A stretch of DNA of 64,000 bases from Methylovorus glucosotrophus (lineage in GTDB: Bacteria > Pseudomonadota > Gammaproteobacteria > Burkholderiales > Methylophilaceae), in contig NZ_VMSE01000001.1 of assembly GCF_009858335.1 (NCBI RefSeq), positions 992,001 through 1,056,000 of the forward strand, given 5' to 3'. Both the position numbers and the translations under genes were made by a program. The notes beneath the pieces are model-generated. The model made no database searches and was not told where the DNA came from. It saw nothing but the letters and a program-made list of their open reading frames with translations. Below, piece after piece: positions 1 through 8,667 of the stretch (positions within the stretch are counted from its first letter, which is position 1; each line of letters opens with the position of its first letter).

Positions 1-884
1 TGGAGAAGCTGAGCCCAGCCGAAGCACGGCAGGTGCTGGAACAGGCGCAACAGGAAACCGTGGTCGACCTCAGCGGCATTGACACGCGGCAACTGACGAT
101 CGATTGCGAAGGCCACGTCATCGAGCTTGATATCGTACGCCCCGCGGCCTCCGGCACGGCGCCTTTGCCGGTGGTGATGTTCTTTCACGGTGGAGGCTGG
201 GTGCTGGGCGATTTCCCTACGCATAAACGCCTGGTACGTGACATTGCCGTGCTGTCAGGCTGTGCGGTGGTGTTCGTCAATTACACACGGTCGCCCGAGG
301 CGGAGTATCCGACAGCGGTGATTCAGGCCTATCTCGCCACCAAATGGATAGCTGAAAATGGATACGAGGTAGGGCTGGATGGTCAGCGACTCGCCGTGGC
401 GGGCAATAGCGCCGGCGGCAATATGGCCACCGCAGTTTGCCTGATGGCCAAAGACCGTTTCGGTCCGACCATCCGTCATCAAACCTTGTTCTGGCCGGTG
501 ACCGATACCAATTTCGATACCGGCTCATACGACGATTTTGAAGATGGCTATTTCCTCACGCGCAACATGATGAAGTGGTTCTGGGACAATTACACGACCA
601 ATGATGAGTCGCGCGCCGAGGTCTATGCGTCGCCTTTGAAGGCCGATCCCGAGCAGTTGCAGGGCTTGCCGCCTGCCTTGATCCAGACCGCGGAATGCGA
701 TGTGCTGCGCGATGAAGGCGAAGCCTATGCTCGTCTGCTGAATGAGGCGGGCGTCAAGGTGACTGCCACTCGTTACATTGGCACCATCCATGATTTTGGC
801 TTGCTCAATGCACTCGCATTGACACCGCCTGCCCGGGCTGCCCTCAATCAGGCAGCACAGGAAATCCGCAAGCATCTGGCCTGA
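1..884 (+). CDS. Alpha/beta hydrolase, HSL (fold-3) family, 5'-truncated by the window
   Basis: The reading frame is open from the first base (codons in phase with position 3), so the gene starts upstream; the GTG at 33 is internal. What remains has the hormone-sensitive-lipase family hallmarks: the oxyanion-hole motif HGGGW (186-200), the nucleophile elbow GNSAGG, then the acid-region sequence AECDVLRDEGEAYA and the catalytic-His segment HDFGLL near the C-terminus. These enzymes hydrolyse short-chain esters or lactones; the actual substrate cannot be told. No signal peptide can be judged because the N-terminus is missing. It ends 16 bases before a strong hairpin terminator and is not in an operon with leuA. 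Family assignment is secure, function is not. Confidence 0.9.
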   Translation, partial: EKLSPAEARQVLEQAQQETVVDLSGIDTRQLTIDCEGHVIELDIVRPAASGTAPLPVVMFFHGGGWVLGDFPTHKRLVRDIAVLSGCAVVFVNYTRSPEAEYPTAVIQAYLATKWIAENGYEVGLDGQRLAVAGNSAGGNMATAVCLMAKDRFGPTIRHQTLFWPVTDTNFDTGSYDDFEDGYFLTRNMMKWFWDNYTTNDESRAEVYASPLKADPEQLQGLPPALIQTAECDVLRDEGEAYARLLNEAGVKVTATRYIGTIHDFGLLNALALTPPARAALNQAAQEIRKHLA

Positions 885-900
885 TAGCGTTTTTTGCTGT

Positions 901-929
901 TTGACGCATGGCGGCAGATTGATTAAGAT
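901..929 (+). promoter_or_regulatory. Putative sigma-70 promoter of the leuL-leuA transcript
   Basis: TTGACG (901-906), a 17-base spacer and TAAGAT (924-929) match the sigma-70 consensus at 9 of 12 positions with ideal spacing. The predicted transcription start (about 935-937) falls on the ATG of the leader peptide at 936, so the leader would be translated from a leaderless mRNA. A transcript starting there lacks the 5' arm of the terminator hairpin and would escape it. No promoter has been tested. Confidence 0.6.
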
Positions 930-949
930 GCTGCCATGCGTCAATTTTT
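901..949 (+). terminator. Intrinsic terminator of the hydrolase gene, overlapping the leu promoter and leader start
   Basis: At least 12 bp pair perfectly: the arm 901-912 (TTGACGCATGGC) and the arm 933-944 (GCCATGCGTCAA), directly followed by a T-run at 945-948. This is a classical rho-independent terminator 16 bases after the hydrolase stop. Its 5' arm doubles as the -35 region, and its 3' arm holds the start codon, of the leucine leader peptide. Confidence 0.75.
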
Positions 950-1022
950 GAACATCTCCGCACTCTCCCTGCAGCTGGCCGACCTCCTCGGCCTGCGACT
1001 GCTGCGCGTCGCGCGCATCTAA
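936..1022 (+). CDS. leuL: Leucine-rich leader peptide of the leuA attenuator (28 aa)
   Basis: ATG at 936 opens a 28-codon reading frame ending in TAA (1020-1022). Nine of the 28 residues are leucine, seven of them packed into residues 12-23 (core LQLADLLGLRLL), the arrangement expected of a leader peptide whose ribosome stalls when charged tRNA-Leu is scarce. It lies about 220 bases upstream of leuA on the same strand with no gene between. There is no Shine-Dalgarno sequence; the predicted transcription start coincides with the ATG. Attenuation by leu leader peptides is known in Proteobacteria; this one is inferred from codon content and position. Confidence 0.7.
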   Translation: MRQFLNISALSLQLADLLGLRLLRVARI

Positions 1023-1051
1023 ATTCTCCCCCTATTGTTGGCTTTACCCGC

Positions 1052-1188
1052 TGCCCGTCTCGTGTGAGACCGGGGCTGATCCATCGCTATTTCAGAAAGA
1101 GCGACCCCCATGTTGAATATTGTGTTTTTGCTTTGCGAACGACTAATGACCGGTTGTCAGGCCATGTGCCGGTGGCTGCCTGACAACC
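1052..1188 (+). promoter_or_regulatory. leuA 5' untranslated region with hairpins (probable attenuator)
   Basis: Between the leader peptide and leuA the sequence can form a bulged hairpin at about 1052-1073 (CCCGTCTC with GAGACCGGG), a weak one at 1084-1104 followed by T-rich sequence near 1123-1127, and a perfect 11-bp inverted repeat 1152-1162 / 1178-1188 (GGTTGTCAGGC and complement). None is a textbook stem directly followed by a U-run, so the terminator/antiterminator pair cannot be assigned by eye. The region has no other convincing gene. Confidence 0.5.
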
Positions 1189-1245
1189 TGTGTGCCACAG
1201 ACTACGTCTTTGTCTAGTAACGAATTATCAAGAACAGGAATGACC

Positions 1246-2940
1246 ATGATGTTGAAGCAACCAAATAAGAAATACCGACCATTTACGCCGGTGGCACTGG
1301 CTGACCGGCAATGGCCAGGCAAGACCATTACCCATCCTCCCATCTGGATGAGTACCGACCTGCGCGATGGCAACCAGGCCTTGTTTGAGCCCATGAACGC
1401 CGAGCGCAAGATGCGCATGTTCAAGATGCTGGTACAGATCGGCTTCAAGGAGATTGAAGTCGCCTTTCCCTCGGCCTCGCAAACCGATTTTGACTTCGTG
1501 CGCAGGCTGATCGAAGAAAAGCATATTCCGGACGATGTCACCATTGAAGTATTGACGCAGGCGCGCGAAGACCTGATTCGCCGCACTTTCGAGGCCTTGC
1601 GTGGCGCGCGGCGTGCCATTGTGCATGTCTACAACGCCACCGCCCCCGAGTTTCGCCGCATCGTGTTCCGCATGGATAAGCCGCAGGTCAAGCAGCTGGC
1701 CGTCGACAGCGCTCGCCTGATTCGCGAATTGGCCGAGCAACAGCCGGAGACGGAATGGGTATTCCAGTACAGCCCGGAAACCTTTACCGCCACCGAGCTC
1801 GACTTTGCCAAGGAAGTTTGCGACGCCGTGACGGAAGCCTGGGGCGCCACGCCAGAGCGCAAAGTGATCCTGAATCTGCCCGCCACGGTGGAAGTCGGCA
1901 CGCCGAATTTCTACGCAGACCAGATTGAGTGGATGCACCGCAACCTCGCCCGCCGCGATAGCGTGATTCTGAGCGTGCACCCGCACAACGACCGTGGCAC
2001 GGCTGTGGCCGCTGCCGAGCTTGCCGTGATGGCCGGGGCGGACCGTATCGAAGGCTGTTTGTTTGGTCATGGCGAACGGACGGGCAATGTCGACTTGGTC
2101 AGCCTGGCCTTGAATCTCTACACCCAGGGCGTGCATCCCGGGCTCGATTTCTCCAATATCAATGCCATTGCGCGCACGGTGGAAGATTGCACCCAGCTGC
2201 CAGTGCATCCGCGTCATCCCTATGCCGGTGACCTGGTGTTTACCGCCTTTTCCGGCTCGCATCAGGATGCGATCAAGAAAGGCTTTGCCGCGCAACAGCC
2301 GGATACCTTGTGGGAAGTACCATATCTGCCGATAGACCCGCATGATGTCGGCCGCACTTATGATTCCATCATTCGCGTCAACAGCCAGTCCGGCAAGGGC
2401 GGCATTGCCTACCTGCTTGAGAGCGGTTACGGCTTGTCCATGCCACGCCGCATGCAGGTTGAATTCAGCGCCGCCGTACAGAAGCTGACCGATGCCACCG
2501 GGCAGGAAGTGTCAGCCGAAGGGATCTGGCAGCTTTTTGAAGCCGAGTACCTGTTTGCCAGGGAGCCCTTGCATTATGTCGGTCACGAATTGACCGAGCA
2601 TGCTGGCCGGCAACATATCAAGCTCACCATGCGCCTGCATGGCGAAACCGTGGTGCGTGAAGGCGAGGGCAATGGGCCGATAGATGCACTGGTGCATGCC
2701 TTGGGTTACCCGGTGAATATTCTGGATTACGAAGAGCGTGCCATGACCGGTGGCGCCGATGCCCAGGCCGTGGCATTTGCTGAACTCGGCATGACCGGCA
2801 TCGCAGGCAGCGTCTATGGCGCAGGCCTGCACCAGAATCTCGTCACCTCATCCATCCTCGCCGTGGTCAGCGGTATCAATCGCTTGTACGGCAAGCTGGA
2901 TGCGCAGGGGCGCCAGCAGTTGCTGGACAACGTTCAGTAG
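1246..2940 (+). CDS. leuA: 2-isopropylmalate synthase
   Basis: Catalyses the first committed step of leucine synthesis, condensing acetyl-CoA with 2-ketoisovalerate. At about 564 aa it is of the long type. The catalytic TIM barrel shows [11 protein letters not shown] near residue 38 and the metal-binding motif HPHNDRG near residue 245; the C-terminal part (from about residue 430) is the LeuA dimer domain that binds leucine for feedback inhibition, with the segment [14 protein letters not shown]. The start is placed at ATG 1246, six bases after AGGA (1236-1239); ATG 1249 and 1240 are in frame and nearly as good. It stands alone, preceded by a leucine-rich leader and followed by a strong terminator, so it is probably controlled by attenuation as well as allosterically. 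Confidence 0.97.
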   Translation: MMLKQPNKKYRPFTPVALADRQWPGKTITHPPIWMSTDLRDGNQALFEPMNAERKMRMFKMLVQIGFKEIEVAFPSASQTDFDFVRRLIEEKHIPDDVTIEVLTQAREDLIRRTFEALRGARRAIVHVYNATAPEFRRIVFRMDKPQVKQLAVDSARLIRELAEQQPETEWVFQYSPETFTATELDFAKEVCDAVTEAWGATPERKVILNLPATVEVGTPNFYADQIEWMHRNLARRDSVILSVHPHNDRGTAVAAAELAVMAGADRIEGCLFGHGERTGNVDLVSLALNLYTQGVHPGLDFSNINAIARTVEDCTQLPVHPRHPYAGDLVFTAFSGSHQDAIKKGFAAQQPDTLWEVPYLPIDPHDVGRTYDSIIRVNSQSGKGGIAYLLESGYGLSMPRRMQVEFSAAVQKLTDATGQEVSAEGIWQLFEAEYLFAREPLHYVGHELTEHAGRQHIKLTMRLHGETVVREGEGNGPIDALVHALGYPVNILDYEERAMTGGADAQAVAFAELGMTGIAGSVYGAGLHQNLVTSSILAVVSGINRLYGKLDAQGRQQLLDNVQ

Positions 2941-2968
2941 AAATAGCGCTGATGCCTTGAGCTAACAG

Positions 2969-3003
2969 AATCCCGAATCGTGTACACGGTTCGGGATTTT
3001 TTT
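2969..3003 (+). terminator. Intrinsic terminator of leuA
   Basis: A near-perfect 30-base palindrome (2969-2998, arms AATCCCGAA and TTCGGGATT plus an inner CGTGT/ACACG) runs straight into a T-tract. It lies 28 bases after the leuA stop. Confidence 0.92.
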
Positions 3004-3042
3004 ATGTGCTGTCTTTGTCACTTCCAGCCCGCCATCACGCGG

Positions 3043-3060
3043 CTGTCATCTTTCTGACGT
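3043..3060 (+). promoter_or_regulatory. Pho-box-like sequence upstream of the ELM1-like gene
   Basis: CTGTCATCTTTCTGACGT matches 14 of 18 positions of the PhoB consensus (two CTGTCAT-type half sites, 11 bases apart). A TATAGT at 3082-3087 could be a -10 element, though it is farther downstream than usual for Pho promoters. The match may be chance; it is noted because a second Pho-box candidate precedes pstS in this window. Confidence 0.3.
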
Positions 3061-3166
3061 CAGCCCGCAATAAAGCCTGCCTATAGTGTGCGGCAGTCGT
3101 GCGCAGGTCGATGTATATGTCGGCCTTGCTCACATGCTGACCATGCATATCCAAGGCACCCATGAA

Positions 3167-4132
3167 ATGAGCACCTCCGTTAATCCCATCATCGTCTGGC
3201 GTCTGCTGGATGGAAAGCCCGGGCACGAAACCCAGACGCTGGGCTTGGTCAAATCCCTGCAGCGCCATCAGGCCTGCGAGTCGTTTGATATACGGGTGAG
3301 CGGGCAAGTGGAGTCGCTGTTCAACGTTGCCAGTGCTACCTGGCCGTTTGCGCGTGGCTTGCCTTTGCCGGATCTGATCATCGGCGCCGGGCATCGCACT
3401 CACCTGCCCATGCTGGCCGCACGACGTGCTTATGGCGGCAAGGCCGTGGTGCTGATGCAACCCAGTCTGCCGGTGGCCCTGTTTGACCTGTGCCTGATTC
3501 CCCAGCATGACCGTTACCGTGGCGGCGGCAATTACATCGAAACACGCGGCGTACTGAATCCCTTGCATGCCGAAGGCCGGCATGAGGAAAACAAAACCCT
3601 GATTATGATAGGCGGGCCCTCGCGCCATTACGGCTGGGATACCGTGAACATGCTGTCCCAGATTCGCCAGTTGCTCGCCCATCGCCCATGGATGCAGTAC
3701 ACCTTGACCACCTCGCGTCGCACGCCGGCGGATTTCATCGTCGGTCTGCATAGCCTGTCAGCCCCCAATCTGCGCGTGGTGCCTTTCAGCCAGACCCAGC
3801 CGGGCTGGGTCGCTGAGCAGCTGGCGCAGTCTGCCACCGCCTGGGTCTCGGAAGATTCGGTTTCCATGGTCTACGAAGCTCTGACGGCGCAAGTGGCGGT
3901 GGGGCTGCTGAACTTGCCTCTGAAGCAGGAAAACCGGGTATCGCGCGGCGTGGAGCACTTGCTGCAGCAAGGCATGATCGTACGCTTTGATAGCGATGCC
4001 CACTATCAGCAGCGCCTGCACCCGGTCGCCGGTTTTACCGAAGCCGACCGCTGCGCCAACTGGATACTGCGTCGCTGGTTGCAGCCAGTGCCAGCCTCCG
4101 TGCCACAGGTGGCGACAGCAACCATCGCCTGA
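3167..4132 (+). CDS. ELM1-like protein (DUF1022 family), role unknown
   Basis: About 321 aa, cytosolic by sequence (no signal peptide or membrane segments). It belongs to the family named after the plant mitochondrial-fission factor ELM1: N-terminal VWRLLDGKPGHETQT, then DLIIGAGHRTHLP, LMQPSLPVALFDLC, the glycine-rich IMIGGPSRHYGWD and LTTSRRTP. The family is predicted to have a GT-B-like fold and, in bacteria, often sits with glycosyltransferases, but no activity is established. Start chosen at ATG 3167 (AAGG at 3153-3156); the frame is open upstream to a GTG at 3086. It opens a rightward run of sugar-transfer genes, ending 10 bases before the next one, so a role in envelope glycan synthesis or export is inferred. 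Confidence 0.85.
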   Translation: MSTSVNPIIVWRLLDGKPGHETQTLGLVKSLQRHQACESFDIRVSGQVESLFNVASATWPFARGLPLPDLIIGAGHRTHLPMLAARRAYGGKAVVLMQPSLPVALFDLCLIPQHDRYRGGGNYIETRGVLNPLHAEGRHEENKTLIMIGGPSRHYGWDTVNMLSQIRQLLAHRPWMQYTLTTSRRTPADFIVGLHSLSAPNLRVVPFSQTQPGWVAEQLAQSATAWVSEDSVSMVYEALTAQVAVGLLNLPLKQENRVSRGVEHLLQQGMIVRFDSDAHYQQRLHPVAGFTEADRCANWILRRWLQPVPASVPQVATATIA

Positions 4133-4142
4133 GCTGTTTCGC

Positions 4143-5279
4143 ATGACCCATAAAAGACTCACCGTGCTGCAAGTGCTGCCTGCGCTGGAATCAGGTGGCG
4201 TGGAGCGCGGCACCCTGGAGCTGGGGCATTACCTGGTGCAGCAGGGCCACCGTTCGCTGGTGATGTCCGCCGGCGGCCGTCTGGTTGAGCAGCTGGAACA
4301 GCAGGGCAGCGAACATTTTCAATGGCCGGTCGGCCACAAATCTTTTTTAAGCCTGCGCCTGGTGCGGCCATTGCGGCATTTTCTGCGCGAGCATGCCGTG
4401 GATATTCTGCATGTGCGTTCGCGCTTTCCTGCCTGGATCTGCTATCTGGCATGGAAGGGCATGGACCCTGCCAAACGCCCGCGCCTGGTGACCACAGTGC
4501 ATGGCACCTATTCGGTGTCTGCCTATAGTGCGGTCATGACCAAGGGCGAGCGCGTGATCGTCATTTCCAACATGATCCGCGATTATGTCTTGCAGCATTA
4601 CCCGGTGGATGCGGGCCGATTGCGCCTGAATTACCGCGGCGTGGACCCTGACGTGCATCGCCATGGCTATCAACCCAGGGCCGATTGGCTGGAGGCGTGG
4701 TACCGCGATTATCCTGAAACCCAGGGACGCCAGTTGCTGACCTTGCCTGCGCGACTCACCCGCTGGAAAGGGCAGCAGGATTTCATCACCTTGCTGGCGC
4801 AGCTCCGGCAGCAAGGTGCCAATGTGCACGGTCTGGTGGTGGGCGATGTGCAGGCGGGCAAGACAGCGTATCTGGAGGACCTGAAGCTGCAGTCCCAGGG
4901 ACTGGATGTCGCAGACCGCATCACCTTTACCGGCCATCGGCAGGATATCCGCGACATCATGGCGATGTCGCATATTGTGTTTTCCCTCTCTCGGCAGCCG
5001 GAAGCGTTTGGCCGGGTGACCATGGAAGCGCTCAGCATTGGGGTGCCGGTGATTGCCTATGCGCATGGCGGCGTGGCCGAGCAGCTGGCCGAGCTGCTGC
5101 CACAGGGCGCGATAGCTGTGGGCGATCTGGAGGCGGCGCTGAAACTCAGTCTGGCATGGCTGCAACAGCCACCGCAGGTGCCGGAAAACCGGGTGTTCCG
5201 CTTGCAGACCATGCTGGAAAACACCTTGGCTATCTATCACGAACTCACCAGCTTGCCACAGCAGGTAGCGCCCGCATGA
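4143..5279 (+). CDS. GT4 family glycosyltransferase
   Basis: About 378 aa with the GT-B fold of retaining GT4 transferases. The N-terminal sugar-acceptor half starts LQVLPALESGGVERGTLEL, with the loop GGVE typical of the family; the C-terminal nucleotide-sugar half has LLTLPARLTRWKGQQDF and the EX7E-type motif PEAFGRVTMEALSIGVPV. Start at ATG 4143, eleven bases after the upstream stop; the frame extends further upstream but only across the preceding gene. Its stop overlaps the next start in ATGA (5276-5279), a sign of translational coupling. The donor and acceptor are unknown; context points to LPS or another cell-surface saccharide. Confidence 0.9.
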   Translation: MTHKRLTVLQVLPALESGGVERGTLELGHYLVQQGHRSLVMSAGGRLVEQLEQQGSEHFQWPVGHKSFLSLRLVRPLRHFLREHAVDILHVRSRFPAWICYLAWKGMDPAKRPRLVTTVHGTYSVSAYSAVMTKGERVIVISNMIRDYVLQHYPVDAGRLRLNYRGVDPDVHRHGYQPRADWLEAWYRDYPETQGRQLLTLPARLTRWKGQQDFITLLAQLRQQGANVHGLVVGDVQAGKTAYLEDLKLQSQGLDVADRITFTGHRQDIRDIMAMSHIVFSLSRQPEAFGRVTMEALSIGVPVIAYAHGGVAEQLAELLPQGAIAVGDLEAALKLSLAWLQQPPQVPENRVFRLQTMLENTLAIYHELTSLPQQVAPA

Positions 5280-6289
5280 ATATCTGCATGGTCATGGCAA
5301 GCCGTGGCAATGGCGGGCTGGAAAAGCATGTGCGTGAACTCGCCAGCGAGCTGGTGCGGCAGGGGCATGACATCACCATTGCCGCACCCGCCGCCTTTCT
5401 GGCAAGTTTGCCTGCCAATATCGGACGGATGCCGATACCCGCGCATCTGGGCCGCTATCACCCATGGTTGCTGTTAAAGCTCCTGCTGGCCTTGCGTCGC
5501 GGCGGCTTTGATCTGGTGCATGCCCAGGCCAGCAAAGCCGCCTCTCTGGTTAATCAGTTGCGGCCATGGTTAGCCTTGCCCGTGCTCGCCACCCTGCACA
5601 ATATCAAGCGCGATGTGCGTCTCTATGCCCGATTCGATCATGTCATCGCGGTCAGCCGGCAATTAGCCGCGTCGCTGCCGCCGGAGAAAACCTCCGTGGT
5701 GTATAACGGCATCGTTGCGCCTGAAGCTGCAGCGCTGGATATCAGGCAACACTTTGCATTGCCGGCAGATTACCCCGTGCTGGTTGCAGTGGGTCGCCTG
5801 GTGCACGCCAAGGGCTTTGATCTTTTGCTGGAGGCGGTGGACGGCTTGCCACTGGCGGTGCTGATTGTGGGTGACGGGCCGGAGCATGCACGACTGACAA
5901 AGCGCGCGCAGAGCTTGAACACCATTACACGATGCGTTTTGACCGGACACCGGGACGATGCGTCCAGCCTGATGCGATCAGCCGACGCCGTGCTGATCAG
6001 CTCACGGCGGGAGGGCTTTTCCTATGTCTGCAATGAGGCCTTGTTGATGGGCACATGCGTCTTAGCCACGGATGTGCCTGTTGCCAACGAAGTGCTTGCC
6101 CCTGACTTTATTGTCCCCACGGGAGATGTTGCCAGCTTGCGCTCGCGCCTTTGCCACTGGCTGGGCAGGCGCACAGAATGGGCGGCCTTGCAGCAACCTG
6201 CCCGAGAGTTTGCCGCCCGGCAATTGACATTGCCCGTCATGGCGGCCAATACATTGGCGGTCTACCGCCGCCTCGTCCACTATGCATAA
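5276..6289 (+). CDS. GT4 family glycosyltransferase
   Basis: About 337 aa, a second GT4 enzyme whose ATG overlaps the stop of the first by ATGA. The N-terminal motif is MASRGNGGLEKHVRELASEL; the donor-binding half has LVAVGRLVHAKGFDLLLEA, LIVGDGPEHARL and, in place of the usual EX7E context, SSRREGFSYVCNEALLMGT (E...E spacing of eight). It is soluble or peripherally membrane-bound by sequence. Part of the operon 3167-7243. The sugar transferred is not predictable. Confidence 0.9.
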   Translation: MNICMVMASRGNGGLEKHVRELASELVRQGHDITIAAPAAFLASLPANIGRMPIPAHLGRYHPWLLLKLLLALRRGGFDLVHAQASKAASLVNQLRPWLALPVLATLHNIKRDVRLYARFDHVIAVSRQLAASLPPEKTSVVYNGIVAPEAAALDIRQHFALPADYPVLVAVGRLVHAKGFDLLLEAVDGLPLAVLIVGDGPEHARLTKRAQSLNTITRCVLTGHRDDASSLMRSADAVLISSRREGFSYVCNEALLMGTCVLATDVPVANEVLAPDFIVPTGDVASLRSRLCHWLGRRTEWAALQQPAREFAARQLTLPVMAANTLAVYRRLVHYA

Positions 6290-6328
6290 GCTTGCCTGGC
6301 GACTCCATCACAGCATGGCGGGGGTGGC

Positions 6329-7243
6329 ATGACCAGACCCATCCGATCCGGGCGCATACTGATTATCAAGCATGGCGCATTCGGCGATCTCATGCAGGCC
6401 GAAGGTGTATTGCACGATATCCGCCAGCATTTTCCGCATGCGCATCTGGCCCTGCTTACCACGCCCGGTTTTGTCGGGCTGATGCAGCGCTGCCCGCATA
6501 TTGATGAAGTGCTGGTGGATACCCGGGCACCGCTATGGCATCTGCCGCGGCAATGGGACTTGTATCGGCGTTTGCGCGCGGTGCGGTGGGATACCGTGAT
6601 TGATCTGCAAAATTCCACGCGCACCTCTGTTTATCGTCGGAGTATGTTGCGTCATGCCCATTGGATAGGGCGTTTGCGCGGCCCGGCACCGGTGACGGGT
6701 TTGCGCGGCCAGCAGTATCTGCTGCAGGAAGCGGGGATTGATGCCAGCCATGCCATGCAGCCGAATTTGAGCTGGATGGCAGCCAATGTGGAGAGCTTGC
6801 TCACACAGCTTGGCATTACCCGGCCTTATGTCGCGCTTCTTCCCGGCTCTTCGGCACGGCATCCGGAAAAGCGCTGGCCGCATTATGCCGAGCTGGCGGC
6901 CGCGCTGCAGCGTGAAGGCCATGCCTGCGTCAGCATATTGGGTCCGGATGAAAAAGACCTGGCGGCGGGCTTTGCCTGCAGCGTATTGCAGGGTCTGGAC
7001 TGGTTCACCCTGGCTGGCGTGCTGCAGCAGGCCGCCGTTGTGGTGGGGAATGATAGCGGGCCCAGCCATGTGGCATCTTGCCTGGGGCGGCCCGGACTGG
7101 CTTTGTTTGGCGCCTCCACTTCACCTTTGCGCTCCGAGCTTGCACGTGGGCGCTTTGAAACCCTGCAGGTGGATGCCCTGGAAAGTTTGCCTGTCAGCCA
7201 GGTCATGGACAAGCTGCGCCCCAAGTTGCCCGTGCTGGCTTGA
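6329..7243 (+). CDS. GT9 family glycosyltransferase (heptosyltransferase-like)
   Basis: 304 aa, ADP-heptose:LPS heptosyltransferase superfamily. The N-terminus ILIIKHGAFGDLMQAEGVL carries the family G-D signature; the C-terminal half has LLPGSSARHPEKRWP and the donor-binding segment VVGNDSGPSHVASCLG. Start ATG 6329 follows a G-rich Shine-Dalgarno (GGGGGTGG). WaaC and WaaF are encoded elsewhere in the window, so this is an additional GT9 enzyme, perhaps an outer-core heptosyltransferase or a related sugar transferase. It is the last rightward gene of the first block, facing the convergent O-antigen ligase-like gene 33 bases away. Confidence 0.88.
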   Translation: MTRPIRSGRILIIKHGAFGDLMQAEGVLHDIRQHFPHAHLALLTTPGFVGLMQRCPHIDEVLVDTRAPLWHLPRQWDLYRRLRAVRWDTVIDLQNSTRTSVYRRSMLRHAHWIGRLRGPAPVTGLRGQQYLLQEAGIDASHAMQPNLSWMAANVESLLTQLGITRPYVALLPGSSARHPEKRWPHYAELAAALQREGHACVSILGPDEKDLAAGFACSVLQGLDWFTLAGVLQQAAVVVGNDSGPSHVASCLGRPGLALFGASTSPLRSELARGRFETLQVDALESLPVSQVMDKLRPKLPVLA

Positions 7244-7276
7244 GTGCGATACCGCCGTGTGTCGGCTTAACTGAGA

Positions 7277-8545
7277 TCAGCAGCGCGTATTCCGCATGGC
7301 CAACACCCAGCCCACGCCCAGCCAGGCCAGGGCGGCTACCCAGTTGTTCAGCAGGCTGATGCCGCCGATCAAAGGCCAGAAGCAGACGCTGAGTACAGAA
7401 AAAGACAGGGCGGCCAGCAACCAGTGCTTGTGACGCATGAGCGGAGCAAGCGCTGCCCAGTAGATGGCGCCCAGCATGCATGCGAAGAGCAATACCCCGG
7501 TAACACCCGTTTCGGCAGCCAGTTGTAGATAGAGGTTGTGTGCGTGGGTGCAGGTCATGCCCAGCGTTGCCAGCAGCCCCATCTGTTCGCACACCTGCCG
7601 ATAGGCATGAAAACCATGGCCGAACAGAGGCGCCTCTTGCCAGGCAGCATACGCGGCACGGAACACTTTGCCATAGTCAGAATCGGCAAAATGCCCCAGC
7701 TTTTCAAAGATACTGAAAACGCTTCTTTCCGCATTGGCTGGGGCCAGCAGCATGACCAGCCCCAGCAATAGCACAAAGCCGATAAGCGCCAGCCATAGCC
7801 GAGAATGATGGCTGCGCGGCTCGGCACTGCCTGAGCGCTTGTTCAGCCATAGGCCGCACAGTGTGACCATGCTGGCTGCAATGAACAGCATGAAGGCCAT
7901 GCGCTCGCCGGTAATGAACATGAAGAGCATCCCGATCGCCAGCATGAGCATGATGAATGCCTGCCGCCGCGAGGCGGGCACGGCGGGGAGCAACAGCAAG
8001 GGCGCAAACATGGCAATAAACCATACCCGCAACAGCGTAATGCCAGGAATCGGGCTGTTATAAGGCCCCGTCAGCCTGTTCTCCGTGAACATGGGGCGGC
8101 CAAATACATCATGCCCCAGCAGGTATTGCATCGCGCTATCAACAACAATCAGCGTGCAAGCGGCCAGTAACACCCATAGAAAATTGCGCTGACGGGTGTG
8201 ATCTGCCAATAGCCAATAGCCGAGCGCGGCGGCAAACAGCGGCCAGCGCAGAAAAGTCAGCCCATACAGCATACTGGCTTGCGGGGCTATGCTGAGAGGC
8301 GCATTGATCAGCAGCACATAGCCTGCAAACACCAGCGCCAGCCTGAACCAGGGCTGGCTCGCCCATTGCCAGTCCTGCAGTCGATAGGCGCGGTATAAAA
8401 ACAGCAGGCATACCATCACCACGCTGATATCTGCCAGTGTGCGCGAGCTGAGCAATAGCACAGGCAGCAGCCACGGCAATATGCGCTCTGCCCATGTCAG
8501 GACATTGACTGGAGCGGGGGTAAGCAGAGTGGGGGATATGGACAT
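7277..8545 (-). CDS. O-antigen ligase / polymerase family membrane protein
   Basis: 422 aa with about ten hydrophobic segments. It matches the Wzy_C/WaaL superfamily: a large periplasmic loop precedes the motif GHGFHAYRQVC...THAHNLYLQLAAETG, where the conserved His-Asn region of O-antigen ligases lies, and TGERMAFMLF in an earlier helix. WaaL joins undecaprenyl-linked O-antigen to lipid A-core at the periplasmic face; Wzy polymerases look alike, so the exact role is open. Set between two GT9 genes, which favours an LPS role. Transcribed leftward, divergent from the next gene across a 122-base promoter region. Confidence 0.85.
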   Translation of the reverse strand: MSISPTLLTPAPVNVLTWAERILPWLLPVLLLSSRTLADISVVMVCLLFLYRAYRLQDWQWASQPWFRLALVFAGYVLLINAPLSIAPQASMLYGLTFLRWPLFAAALGYWLLADHTRQRNFLWVLLAACTLIVVDSAMQYLLGHDVFGRPMFTENRLTGPYNSPIPGITLLRVWFIAMFAPLLLLPAVPASRRQAFIMLMLAIGMLFMFITGERMAFMLFIAASMVTLCGLWLNKRSGSAEPRSHHSRLWLALIGFVLLLGLVMLLAPANAERSVFSIFEKLGHFADSDYGKVFRAAYAAWQEAPLFGHGFHAYRQVCEQMGLLATLGMTCTHAHNLYLQLAAETGVTGVLLFACMLGAIYWAALAPLMRHKHWLLAALSFSVLSVCFWPLIGGISLLNNWVAALAWLGVGWVLAMRNTRC

Positions 8546-8667
8546 CGCAAAGCTAGCCTATGGAGTGAGAGTTAATGACAAGGGGAATCGCCCGTAGGCG
8601 CATTCGGCAAGGCGAGTATAGGCCGCTTAAATGTCATCAAAATTAAACATCACTGACACAGACTGAA

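Noticed and set aside
1110..1217. A second short frame (35 codons) between the leucine leader and leuA
   Set aside because: No Shine-Dalgarno, no leucine enrichment beyond chance, and it runs through the inverted repeat 1152-1188; probably not translated.
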